The notes under the pieces were generated by a model. That model was not told where the DNA came from. It worked only from the letters and a program-made list of their open reading frames with translations, and did no database searches. From CAZHTS01 sp964535315 (lineage in GTDB: Bacteria > Chloroflexota > Anaerolineae > Anaerolineales > Anaerolineaceae): a stretch of DNA of 58,622 nucleotides. The position numbers and the translations under genes were made by a program. How positions within the stretch are numbered: position 1 is the first letter of the stretch; the number at the start of each line of letters is the position of its first letter. This document shows, in pieces, positions 9,004 through 16,472 of the stretch. The DNA is taken from positions 1-58,622 of the forward strand of contig CAZHTS010000024.1 of the NCBI GenBank assembly GCA_964535315.1. The letters are read 5' to 3'.

Positions 9004-9042
9004 TCTCTTCTCACGCGGAGGCGCGGAGAACGCGGAGAGGGG
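9004..9042 (-). repeat. Dispersed CTCCGCGT-type repeat, left copy
   Basis: A 39-base stretch abuts the N run and is identical to 9143-9181. Read on the minus strand it contains three CTCCGCGT/CTCCGCGC units at eight- to nine-base spacing (plus strand: ACGCGGAG 9013-9020, GCGCGGAG 9021-9028, ACGCGGAG 9030-9037). Confidence 0.85.
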
Positions 9043-9142
9043 NNNNNNNNNNNNNNNNNNNNNNNNNNNNNNNNNNNNNNNNNNNNNNNNNNNNNNNNNN
9101 NNNNNNNNNNNNNNNNNNNNNNNNNNNNNNNNNNNNNNNNNN
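9043..9142. other. Assembly gap of 100 Ns
   Basis: Exactly 100 Ns, the conventional placeholder for a gap of unknown length, placed between two identical 39-base sequences. The true sequence may be a longer repeat array, or the two contigs may simply overlap. Confidence 0.98.
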
Positions 9143-9181
9143 TCTCTTCTCACGCGGAGGCGCGGAGAACGCGGAGAGGGG
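9143..9181 (-). repeat. Dispersed CTCCGCGT-type repeat, right copy
   Basis: Identical over 39 bases to 9004-9042, on the other side of the N run and in the same orientation. Confidence 0.85.
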
Positions 9182-9227
9182 GCAGAGAATCTTTGTGCGA
9201 GGAAAATTGATCGAAAAAAACGGGTAC

Positions 9228-9256
9228 TTGACAAGCGGGGTTCAATCCTGTACAAT
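9228..9256 (+). promoter_or_regulatory. lacI promoter
   Basis: A perfect -35 box TTGACA (9228-9233), a 17-base spacer and TACAAT (9251-9256). The predicted start, near 9263, lies inside the first operator. Confidence 0.85.
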
Positions 9257-9260
9257 AAAT

Positions 9261-9274
9261 TGAGAGCGCTCCCA
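9261..9274. promoter_or_regulatory. LacI-family operator O1
   Basis: TGAGAGCGCTCCCA has the central GCGC palindrome typical of LacI-family sites and covers the predicted transcription start. It is the exact reverse complement of O2. Confidence 0.8.
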
Positions 9275-9342
9275 AACGGCACTTATTATCATCGAAAACG
9301 ACATTGCAGAGCCGTAAAACCGGCTTTTTAATGAGATGTGCG

Positions 9343-9356
9343 TGGGAGCGCTCTCA
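9343..9356. promoter_or_regulatory. LacI-family operator O2
   Basis: TGGGAGCGCTCTCA is the exact reverse complement of O1, centred 82 bases downstream and directly preceding the AGGAG of lacI. The pair suggests autorepression, possibly by looping. Confidence 0.8.
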
Positions 9357-9367
9357 GGAGCCCGCCC

Positions 9368-10378
9368 ATGTCCTTGACCCTCGAAGATGTCGCCCGCCTC
9401 TCCGGAGTCTCACGCTCCACCGTTTCGCGCGTGATCAACCACGACCCGAACGTCAACGCCCGCACCCGCCAGCGCGTGGAGCAGGTCATCCATGAACTGA
9501 ACTTCCAGCCCAACCTGGCGGCGCGCGGCCTGGCCGCCGGGCAAACCCGCGTGCTCGGGCTGGTCATCCCCAAAGGCGTCAGCGCCATCTTTGCCGATCC
9601 GTATTTCCCGCTGCTCATCCAGGGCGTCTCTTCTGCCTGCAATGCCAGCGAATATTCGGTCATGCTCTGGCTGGCCGAACCCGAATACGAACGGCGTATG
9701 ATCCGCCAGATTTTGCATAACGGCCTGGTGAACGGGGTGATCGTCTCCTCTATGCTCCTCGATGACCCGATTGTGGAGGCGCTCATCGAAGGACGCCTGC
9801 CTTTTGTCCTCATCGGACGCCACCTGACCAACGAGCGGCTCAACTATATTGACGTCGACAATCGTAACGCCGCCCACGAGGCTGTGGCTCACCTGCTGCG
9901 CCTGGGGCGCCGGCGGGTCGCTACCATCACCGGCCCGCAGAATACGATCGTGGGGATGCACCGCTACGAAGGGTACCTGGAAGCCTTGCGAGAACGCAAC
10001 ATCCCGCTTAACGGCGCCCTGGTGGTGGAAGGCGATTTCAGCGACATGAGCGGTTACGTTGCCATGCAGCGCCTGCTGGTGGAAGAGGTGGACGCCGTCT
10101 TCTGCGCCAGTGACGGCATGGCCATGGGCGCCCTGCGCGCTCTGCATGAAAACGGCAAGCGCGTCCCCCAGGATATCGCCCTGGTCGGTTTCGATGACTC
10201 CCTGGCGGCGCACACCAATCCCCCCCTGACCACCGTGCGCCAGCCCACCCAACGCATGGGCATGCTGGCGACCGAGACGTTGATCGATATCATCCAGCAC
10301 CCCGATTCGCAGCCGCGGCGCCTGATTTTGCCGACCGAGCTGGTCGTGCGTTCCAGTTGCGGAGCTATCCCTGGCTAA
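9368..10378 (+). CDS. LacI-family transcriptional repressor
   Basis: The N-terminal helix-turn-helix is canonical (LEDVARLSGVSRSTVSRVIN, residues about 4-23), followed by a hinge helix (NLAARGLAAGQT) and a periplasmic-binding-protein-like sugar domain of about 270 residues; total 336. The ATG at 9368 is preferred over GTG 9338 because AGGAG sits just upstream and the extra residues precede the DNA-binding fold. Two mirror-image operators flank its leader. The downstream GH94 genes suggest it senses a beta-linked glucooligosaccharide or a derivative; the effector is not visible from sequence. Confidence 0.95.
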   Translation: MSLTLEDVARLSGVSRSTVSRVINHDPNVNARTRQRVEQVIHELNFQPNLAARGLAAGQTRVLGLVIPKGVSAIFADPYFPLLIQGVSSACNASEYSVMLWLAEPEYERRMIRQILHNGLVNGVIVSSMLLDDPIVEALIEGRLPFVLIGRHLTNERLNYIDVDNRNAAHEAVAHLLRLGRRRVATITGPQNTIVGMHRYEGYLEALRERNIPLNGALVVEGDFSDMSGYVAMQRLLVEEVDAVFCASDGMAMGALRALHENGKRVPQDIALVGFDDSLAAHTNPPLTTVRQPTQRMGMLATETLIDIIQHPDSQPRRLILPTELVVRSSCGAIPG

Positions 10379-10432
10379 AACGCCAGTCCCCCCATTTCGT
10401 TCATTTCAATTCTCAATTCTACCGAGGTACAG

Positions 10433-12877
10433 ATGCAGTACGGCTATTTTGACGACATCCGGCGTGAATATGTAATCACCCAACCCGACACCCCCTTGCC
10501 CTGGATTAATTACCTGGGGTGCGAAGAATATTTTGGCCTGATTTCAAATACGGCTGGCGGTTATTCCTTTTACCGTGACGCCCGTTTGCGCCGTTTGACG
10601 CGTTTTCGTTACAATAATGCCCCGGTGGATACAGGTGGACGCTATCTCTACCTGCGCGACGATCAGAGCGGGCAGTATTGGTCGCCTACCTGGCAGCCGG
10701 TGCGCGCCGATCTGGCCGAGTATACCTGCCGGCACGGTATGGGGTATACGACCATTTCTTCGCTCAACCAGGGCGTCGCCGCCCAGGTGCGTTATTTTGT
10801 CCCCCTCGGTCAGAACCTGGAGGTGTGGGATCTGCGCCTGAGCAACCGCCGCAGCCAGCCGGTCAGTCTCTCGGTATTCTCGGGGATCGAGTTCTGTCTG
10901 TGGGATGCCCTGGACGATGCGACCAATTTCCAGCGCAACTACAACATCGCCGAACTGGAAATTGAAGGCAGCGTGATCTATCATAAAACCGAATACCGCG
11001 AGCGCCGCAATCACTTTGCCTATTTTGCCTGCTCGCAGCCGCTGGCCGGGTACGACACCAGCCGCGACGCCTTCCTCGGCCCGTACCGTGGTTGGGACGC
11101 TCCCCTGGCCGTGGCCGAAGGCAAGTCGCGCAATTCGCAGGCGCACGGTTGGGCGCCGGTCGGTTCACACCACGTCCAGTTGACGCTGCAACCCGGCGAG
11201 GAACGCCAGATCATCTTCCTGCTCGGTTACCAGGAAAACCCGGTCGATGAGAAATTCGACCCGCCTGCGTCGAACACGATCAACAAGCGCACCGTCTTGC
11301 CCCTGATCGCCCGTTACAGCGACTCACAGGTGGTTGAAGACGCCTTCCAGGAGCTGTGCCGGTACTGGCGCGGTCTGCTGGATCGTTTCCAGGTCGAAAC
11401 GCCCGACGTGCACGCCACGCGCATGATCAATATCTGGAACGCCTACCAGTGTATGGTGACCTTTAATATGTCGCGTTCGGCCTCGTACTTCGAGTCGGGC
11501 ATCGGGCGCGGCATGGGTTTCCGCGATTCCAATCAAGACCTGTTGGGCTTTGTACACATGGTGCCCGAACGGGCCCGCCAGCGCCTGCTGGATCTGGCCT
11601 CCACCCAACTGCCCAGCGGCGGCGCCTACCACCAGTATCAGCCGTTGACCCGCAAGGGCAACAACGAGGTGGGCGGGAACTTCAACGATGATCCGTTGTG
11701 GTTGGTGCTGGCTACGGCCGCCTATCTCAAAGAGACCGGCGATTGGGCCGTGTTGGACGAGCCGGTGACCTACGACAGCGAACCGGGCAGCGAACAGCCG
11801 CTCTACGAACACCTGCAGCGCAGCCTCAATCATACCCTCGACCGCCTTGGGCCGCACGGCCTGCCGCTCATCGGCCGGGCCGACTGGAACGACTGCCTCA
11901 ACCTCAACTGCTTCTCCAGCATGCCGGGCCAGTCTTTCCAGACGACCACCAGCAAGGACGGCAAGGTGGCCGAGTCGGTCTTCATTGCCGGGCTGTTTGT
12001 ACTGGCCTGCAAGGAAATGATCGCTATCGCCCTTACCACCGGCAACCACGCCGACGTGCAGCGTTACCAGCAGGCCGCCCAGAAGATGGAAGCCGTGGCT
12101 TTGGAGCACGGTTGGGACGGTGCCTGGTTCCGCCGGGCCTACGATGACTTTGGCAACCCGGTCGGCTCGCTGCAGTGCGAGGAAGGCCAGATTTTCATCG
12201 AGCCGCAAGGCATCTTCGTCATGGCCGGTATTGGCCTGGCCGACGGGCGCGCCCAACAGGCGATTGACTCGGTCGGCGAGCGCCTGGCCACGGCGCACGG
12301 CATCGTTGTCAACCAGCCAGCCTACACCCGCTATTATCTGCACATGGGTGAGATTTCTTCCTACCCGCCCGGCTACAAGGAAAACGCCAGCGTTTTCTGC
12401 CACACCAACCCCTGGATCATGATTGCCGAGGGCATTCTCGGGCGCGGCGACCGGGCCTACGATTATTACCTGCGCATCAATCCGTCGGCGCGCGAGGCCA
12501 TCAGCGATGTGCATCGCAGCGAGCCGTACGTTTACGCTCAGACGATCGCCGGGCGGGATGCTGCCACCCACGGCGAGGCCAAAAATTCCTGGTTGACCGG
12601 CACCGCCGCCTGGAATTACGTGGCCATCACGCAATGGATTCTGGGCATCCGCCCGACCTATGCCGGGTTGAAGATCGCCCCGGTCATTCCGTCCAGCTGG
12701 CAGAGTTTCAAGGCCAGCCGTCTGTGGCGCGGCGTCACGTATCACATCAGCGTCGAGCGGCGCGGCCCTGGCAATACCGTCAGCCTGTGGGTCGGCGACC
12801 AGCGCATTGCTGGCGACGTGGTGCCGCCGCCGGCTGCCGGGGTCAGTGAGGTCGTGGTGCGCGCCGAACTGGCCTGA
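10433..12877 (+). CDS. GH94 glycoside phosphorylase, probable cellobiose phosphorylase
   Basis: GH94 enzymes split beta-glucosidic bonds with phosphate, here probably cellobiose to glucose-1-phosphate and glucose. The N-terminus (YGYFDD.REYVITQPDTPLPWINYLG, then NTAGGYSFY and YRYNN-type motifs) follows the cellobiose phosphorylase pattern. The catalytic acid is Asp487 in RADWNDCLN, and 814 residues is the expected length. There is no signal peptide, so it acts in the cytoplasm. GAGGTACAG precedes the ATG. It lies 54 bases after lacI. Specificity within GH94 rests on motif resemblance only. Confidence 0.88.
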   Translation: MQYGYFDDIRREYVITQPDTPLPWINYLGCEEYFGLISNTAGGYSFYRDARLRRLTRFRYNNAPVDTGGRYLYLRDDQSGQYWSPTWQPVRADLAEYTCRHGMGYTTISSLNQGVAAQVRYFVPLGQNLEVWDLRLSNRRSQPVSLSVFSGIEFCLWDALDDATNFQRNYNIAELEIEGSVIYHKTEYRERRNHFAYFACSQPLAGYDTSRDAFLGPYRGWDAPLAVAEGKSRNSQAHGWAPVGSHHVQLTLQPGEERQIIFLLGYQENPVDEKFDPPASNTINKRTVLPLIARYSDSQVVEDAFQELCRYWRGLLDRFQVETPDVHATRMINIWNAYQCMVTFNMSRSASYFESGIGRGMGFRDSNQDLLGFVHMVPERARQRLLDLASTQLPSGGAYHQYQPLTRKGNNEVGGNFNDDPLWLVLATAAYLKETGDWAVLDEPVTYDSEPGSEQPLYEHLQRSLNHTLDRLGPHGLPLIGRADWNDCLNLNCFSSMPGQSFQTTTSKDGKVAESVFIAGLFVLACKEMIAIALTTGNHADVQRYQQAAQKMEAVALEHGWDGAWFRRAYDDFGNPVGSLQCEEGQIFIEPQGIFVMAGIGLADGRAQQAIDSVGERLATAHGIVVNQPAYTRYYLHMGEISSYPPGYKENASVFCHTNPWIMIAEGILGRGDRAYDYYLRINPSAREAISDVHRSEPYVYAQTIAGRDAATHGEAKNSWLTGTAAWNYVAITQWILGIRPTYAGLKIAPVIPSSWQSFKASRLWRGVTYHISVERRGPGNTVSLWVGDQRIAGDVVPPPAAGVSEVVVRAELA

Positions 12878-12943
12878 GCGTCCGGTTGCGACGCTCTTGA
12901 CTTGCTAACAACTTGAGTTTCGTTACATCTCCTTTCTCCTGGA

Positions 12944-13001
12944 ACCCCAACCCCTGCTCCTTCTGGTCAAAGGGGCAGGGGGGCGGGGGGAGAGGGTTTT
13001 T
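12944..13001 (+). terminator. G/C-rich hairpin with T-run between the GH94 genes
   Basis: A C-rich arm (ACCCCAACCCCTGCTCCTT, 12944-12962) faces a G-rich arm (AAGGGGCAGGGGGGCGGGG, 12970-12988) and is followed by GGGAGAGGG and TTTTT (12997-13001). It could attenuate transcription between the two phosphorylase genes. The sequence also resembles C-rich/G-rich dispersed intergenic repeats seen in many draft genomes. Confidence 0.5.
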
Positions 13002-13034
13002 GTCTGCCCGATTTCTGGCTTGCAAGAGGTGATA

Positions 13035-15455
13035 ATGCGCTACGGTTATTTTGACGACGCCCGGAGGGAGTATGTGATCACCGATCCGCGTACTCCGCTC
13101 AAGTGGATCAATTATGTGGGCACCCTGGCGTTTGGCGGTCTGGTGGATCATACCGGCGGAGCGTTATTGTGCAAACAGGATCCGGCGCTCAACCGTATTA
13201 CCCGCTATCTGACGCTTAACCCTGCCTCAGACTTCAAGGGCGAGACACTCTACCTGCGTCTGAAGCTGCGCTGGGGGTACCAGTTGATCGCCCCCTATTT
13301 TGTGCCCTGTCTCACCCCCTATCAGCGGTACGAGTGCCGCATCGGTCTGGGCTATACCCGCATCGTTTCCGAGATGGGCGGGGTGCGCTGCGAAGCCACC
13401 ATCTTTGTCCCGCCCGGCGCCGATTGTGAGGTGCGCGATATCCGCATCACCAACATCTCCAGCCAGGCCATCGAACTGGACGCCATTCCGCTGGTGGAGT
13501 ATTCTCATTTCGACGCCCTGAAACAATTGACCAACGCCGACTGGGTGCCGCAGACCATGCAGAGCCGCGCTCATTACGACGAAGAAGGGCGGGTGGTGCT
13601 CGAACAGTACGCCTTCATGCACAAAGAGCAGCGGGTCAATTACTTTACCTCCAACCTGGCGGCCGATTCCTTTGAAACCGAACGGCGTCATTTCCTCGGC
13701 GCCAACGAGTACGGCACCTGGGCCGATCCGCTGGCCCTGCGCGAGCCGTATCTCGGTTGCCACGAAGCCAAACGCGGCGACAATATCGCCGCCCTGTTAC
13801 ATGACCTGGGTGTTTTGCAGCCGGGTGAAAGCCGCCGCCTGATCACGCAGTTGGGTCAGGCGCCCAGCCTGGTGCAGGCCGGGGCGCAGATCGAGCGTTA
13901 TCGCAGTCCTGAGGCGGTGGAAGCTGCCCTGGCCGAACAGGCTGCCGGATGGCAGAACCTGCTCTCGGTGGTGCAGGTGAAAACCCCCGACGCAGCGTTC
14001 AACTCGATGCTCAATATCCATAACCCGCGCCAGTGTCACACCACGTTTAACTGGTCGCGTTACCTGTCTTTGTACCAGCTGGGTTACGGGGCGCGCGGTA
14101 TCGGGTTCCGTGATAGTTCGCAGGATGTGTTGGGGATCATGCCTTTCCGGCCGTTGGAAGCCCGCCAGTTGATTACCCGCCTCTTGCGGGTGCAGAAGCT
14201 GGATGGCTCGGCCATGCATCAGTTCAACCCGCTCAGCATGCAGGCCAGTGTGGGGGATGCCGCCGAGCGCGACGACCGCCCGCATTATTACAGCGATGAT
14301 GCCTTGTGGATCGTGCTGGCAGTGGCGGCGTATCTCAAGGAGACCGGCGATTTCGATTTCCTCAACGAAGAACTGCCTTACTATAACGACGATCACAAAG
14401 ATCGTGCAGTTGCCCGGGGCAGCGTGGCCGATCACCTGCGCCGCGCCATCGAGTTTACCCATAGTAACTGCGGCGCGCACGGTTTGCCGCTGCTGGGTTT
14501 TGCCGACTGGAACGATACGATGAACCTGCCGTCCGGTTCCGAGTCGTGCTTCAGCGCCTGCCTGTACGGCAAGGCGTTGTTGGAGATGATCGAACTCGAG
14601 ACGTTGTGTGGCGATCCTGCCTCAGCGCAGCATTTCCGCGGTTATTACGACGAGATCTACCATGCCTTTAATCAGTATGCCTGGGATGGGGATTGGTTTG
14701 TAAGTTATTTCAACGAACAGGGCGAGCCGTTGGGTTCGCAGCGCAACCGGGCCGGGCAAATTTACGCTTACCCGCAGGCCTGGGCGGTGATTGCCGGTTT
14801 TGCCGGCCCCCAACGCGCCAGGCAGGCGTTGGAGTCGGTCTACCACCGGCTTAACACGCGCAATGGCATCAAGTTGAGCACGCCCGGTTTCGATCATTTT
14901 GACCCGCATGAGGGCGGTATCACCACCTATCCACCGGGGGCCAAGGAAAACGGTGGCATCTTCCTGCACGTCAACCCCTGGCTGATCCTGGCCGAAACGC
15001 TGCTCGGCAACGGCGAGCGCGCCTATCGCTATTATGCACAGATTAACCCGGCCACGCGCAACGAACGTATTGATGAGTTCGAGAGTGAGCCGTACGTCTA
15101 CCCACAAAATATGCTCGGGGATGAACACCCCCAGTTTGGCGCCGCCCGCAATAGCTGGTTGAGCGGCACGGCAGCCTGGATGGAACTGGTTGGAACGCAG
15201 CACATCCTGGGGATACGCCCCACGTATCGGGGATTGTATGTCGACCCGTGCATTCCACCGGCGTGGGATGGCTTTGAGGTCGTGCGCCGTTATCGCCAGG
15301 CGCTTTATCGTATCCGGGTGCGTAACCCGCAACATATGAGCGGTGGCGTATCCTCGTTGTTGGTCGATGGACAGCCGGTGCTGGGGCAACTCGTCCCCTT
15401 GTTCTCGGCCGGAGAACACACGGTTGAGGTGGTCTTGGGGAAAACCGCCGGATAG
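13035..15455 (+). CDS. GH94 glycoside phosphorylase, second paralogue
   Basis: The protein starts RYGYFDDARREYVITDPRTP and keeps the GH94 catalytic segment FADWNDTMN with Asp494 as general acid. Its N-terminal substrate-side motifs differ from the upstream paralogue: GGLVDHTGGALL replaces the NTAGGYSFY region, and NYVGTLAFGG replaces NYLGCEEYFG. This argues for a different acceptor; a laminaribiose or beta-1,3-oligoglucan enzyme is a candidate by recalled resemblance, not proven. The ATG at 13035 follows GAGGTGAT, which decides against TTG 13020. It is 806 residues, lacks a signal peptide and is therefore cytoplasmic. Confidence 0.85.
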   Translation: MRYGYFDDARREYVITDPRTPLKWINYVGTLAFGGLVDHTGGALLCKQDPALNRITRYLTLNPASDFKGETLYLRLKLRWGYQLIAPYFVPCLTPYQRYECRIGLGYTRIVSEMGGVRCEATIFVPPGADCEVRDIRITNISSQAIELDAIPLVEYSHFDALKQLTNADWVPQTMQSRAHYDEEGRVVLEQYAFMHKEQRVNYFTSNLAADSFETERRHFLGANEYGTWADPLALREPYLGCHEAKRGDNIAALLHDLGVLQPGESRRLITQLGQAPSLVQAGAQIERYRSPEAVEAALAEQAAGWQNLLSVVQVKTPDAAFNSMLNIHNPRQCHTTFNWSRYLSLYQLGYGARGIGFRDSSQDVLGIMPFRPLEARQLITRLLRVQKLDGSAMHQFNPLSMQASVGDAAERDDRPHYYSDDALWIVLAVAAYLKETGDFDFLNEELPYYNDDHKDRAVARGSVADHLRRAIEFTHSNCGAHGLPLLGFADWNDTMNLPSGSESCFSACLYGKALLEMIELETLCGDPASAQHFRGYYDEIYHAFNQYAWDGDWFVSYFNEQGEPLGSQRNRAGQIYAYPQAWAVIAGFAGPQRARQALESVYHRLNTRNGIKLSTPGFDHFDPHEGGITTYPPGAKENGGIFLHVNPWLILAETLLGNGERAYRYYAQINPATRNERIDEFESEPYVYPQNMLGDEHPQFGAARNSWLSGTAAWMELVGTQHILGIRPTYRGLYVDPCIPPAWDGFEVVRRYRQALYRIRVRNPQHMSGGVSSLLVDGQPVLGQLVPLFSAGEHTVEVVLGKTAG

Positions 15456-15481
15456 CTGCGAGGATGGCCTTGACCGGCAAG

Positions 15482-15487
15482 TATAAT
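15482..15487 (+). promoter_or_regulatory. -10 box before the mutarotase-like gene
   Basis: A perfect TATAAT lies in the 71-base gap, 39 bases upstream of the chosen ATG. No -35 box stands at 16-18 bases (TTGACC at 15470 is too near), so this is weak evidence for an internal promoter. Confidence 0.35.
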
Positions 15488-15526
15488 AGAAGAGTTGCTC
15501 AGATACTTTTTGGTAGGATGGCGCAT

Positions 15527-16411
15527 ATGATCGATTATCATGGTTACCCTGTACGGACGCTGCAAAATGCTTTTTTGCGCGTGGATGTGCTCGAAACGGC
15601 CGGCCCCCGCATCGTGGGCTTCGGCCCGGCGGGCTCGTCGCTTAATTTGATGGCCGAAGTTCCGGACATTACCGCCGATACACCCTACGGTGTATATCAT
15701 TTTCTGGGTGGGCACCGCCTGTGGCATTCGCCCGAGATCATGCCGCGCACGTATATTCCGGATGATACCGGGTTGGTCGTTGAGGAAACTCCTGCCGGCG
15801 TGCGCCTGATCCAGCCGGTGGAAGCGCCGACCGGGCTGCGTAAAACGATTGAACTCAGCCTGGATGCCGGACGCGCCGCCATGACCGTCGATCATTATCT
15901 CGAAAACACGGGGATGTGGGCGGTGGAATGTGCACCGTGGGCCATTACCCAACTGATTCAGGGCGGGGTTGCACTCATGCCGCAGCGTGACCCGCAGGCC
16001 GTGTGGGGCTTCTTGCCGGATCGCAAACTGTCGATCTGGCCGTACACCCGCCTGAACGATCCCCGTTTGCATCTGGATGACGATGTCATCCTGATCGAAG
16101 CGCAGCCGGCGCTGCCGCCCTGCAAAGTGGGCACTTTTAATCCGCTGGGTTGGATCGGTTATCTCTTCCAGGATGTGTTCTTCTGTAAGCGCTTTGAGCC
16201 GCAGTTTGGCCGGCCGCACCCCGATTTTGACAACAACAGTGAAATTTACTGTAACAACCGCTTTATTGAACTGGAGACGATTGGCCCGCTGACCCAGATT
16301 CAACCGGGGCAGACCATCGCTCATCGCGAGGTTTGGGAACTCACCACGGGGCTGGATTTCCCGGCTACACCTGAGGGCGCCCGCCAGCTGCGCCAGGCGC
16401 TGGCCCTCTAA
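15527..16411 (+). CDS. Galactose-mutarotase-fold protein, probably carbohydrate-active
   Basis: The 294-residue protein is predicted mostly beta-strand, with a pattern reminiscent of the aldose-1-epimerase (beta-sandwich) superfamily: GGHRLWHSPE near 65, a central TVDHYLENTG segment, and an acidic/aromatic C-terminal half. The classic GalM catalytic His/Glu set cannot be assigned confidently. ATG 15527 is favoured, because GGTAGGATGG lies upstream and an in-frame start at 15464 would span the TATAAT. Its place after two phosphorylases suggests it handles sugar anomers or a related glucan step; this is inference. A strong terminator follows. Confidence 0.7.
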   Translation: MIDYHGYPVRTLQNAFLRVDVLETAGPRIVGFGPAGSSLNLMAEVPDITADTPYGVYHFLGGHRLWHSPEIMPRTYIPDDTGLVVEETPAGVRLIQPVEAPTGLRKTIELSLDAGRAAMTVDHYLENTGMWAVECAPWAITQLIQGGVALMPQRDPQAVWGFLPDRKLSIWPYTRLNDPRLHLDDDVILIEAQPALPPCKVGTFNPLGWIGYLFQDVFFCKRFEPQFGRPHPDFDNNSEIYCNNRFIELETIGPLTQIQPGQTIAHREVWELTTGLDFPATPEGARQLRQALAL

Positions 16412-16433
16412 CCGGCTCTATCTGCATCGTGCC

Positions 16434-16472
16434 AGGACACGGCGTCTTAGGAAGCCGTGTCCTTTTTGTTTT
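16434..16472 (+). terminator. Intrinsic terminator after the GH94 locus
   Basis: AGGACACGGC (16434-16443), a ten-base loop and GCCGTGTCCT (16454-16463) run into TTTTTGTTTT. It ends the plus-strand carbohydrate locus. The opposing membrane-protein gene stops inside the hairpin at 16447, so the last codons of that gene double as terminator sequence. Confidence 0.9.

Larger units (their letters stand above)
8912..9367. other. Intergenic region with assembly gap, repeat and lacI control region
   Basis: No gene is supported here. From left to right it holds the kinase upstream region (including TATACT-like boxes on the minus strand near 8955), a repeat copy, 100 Ns, the same repeat copy again, and the lacI promoter with two operators. 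Apparent reading frames through the N run have no meaning. Confidence 0.85.

Noticed and set aside
9004..9181. CRISPR-like direct repeats
   Set aside because: Only two copies, flanking an assembly gap, with internal 8-bp periodicity and no spacers or cas genes.
8948..9331. Open frames running through the N run
   Set aside because: The N stretch translates as unknown residues and creates false continuity.
11324..12745. 473-residue open frame on the minus strand
   Set aside because: Antisense to the first GH94 gene, which has an intact catalytic motif.
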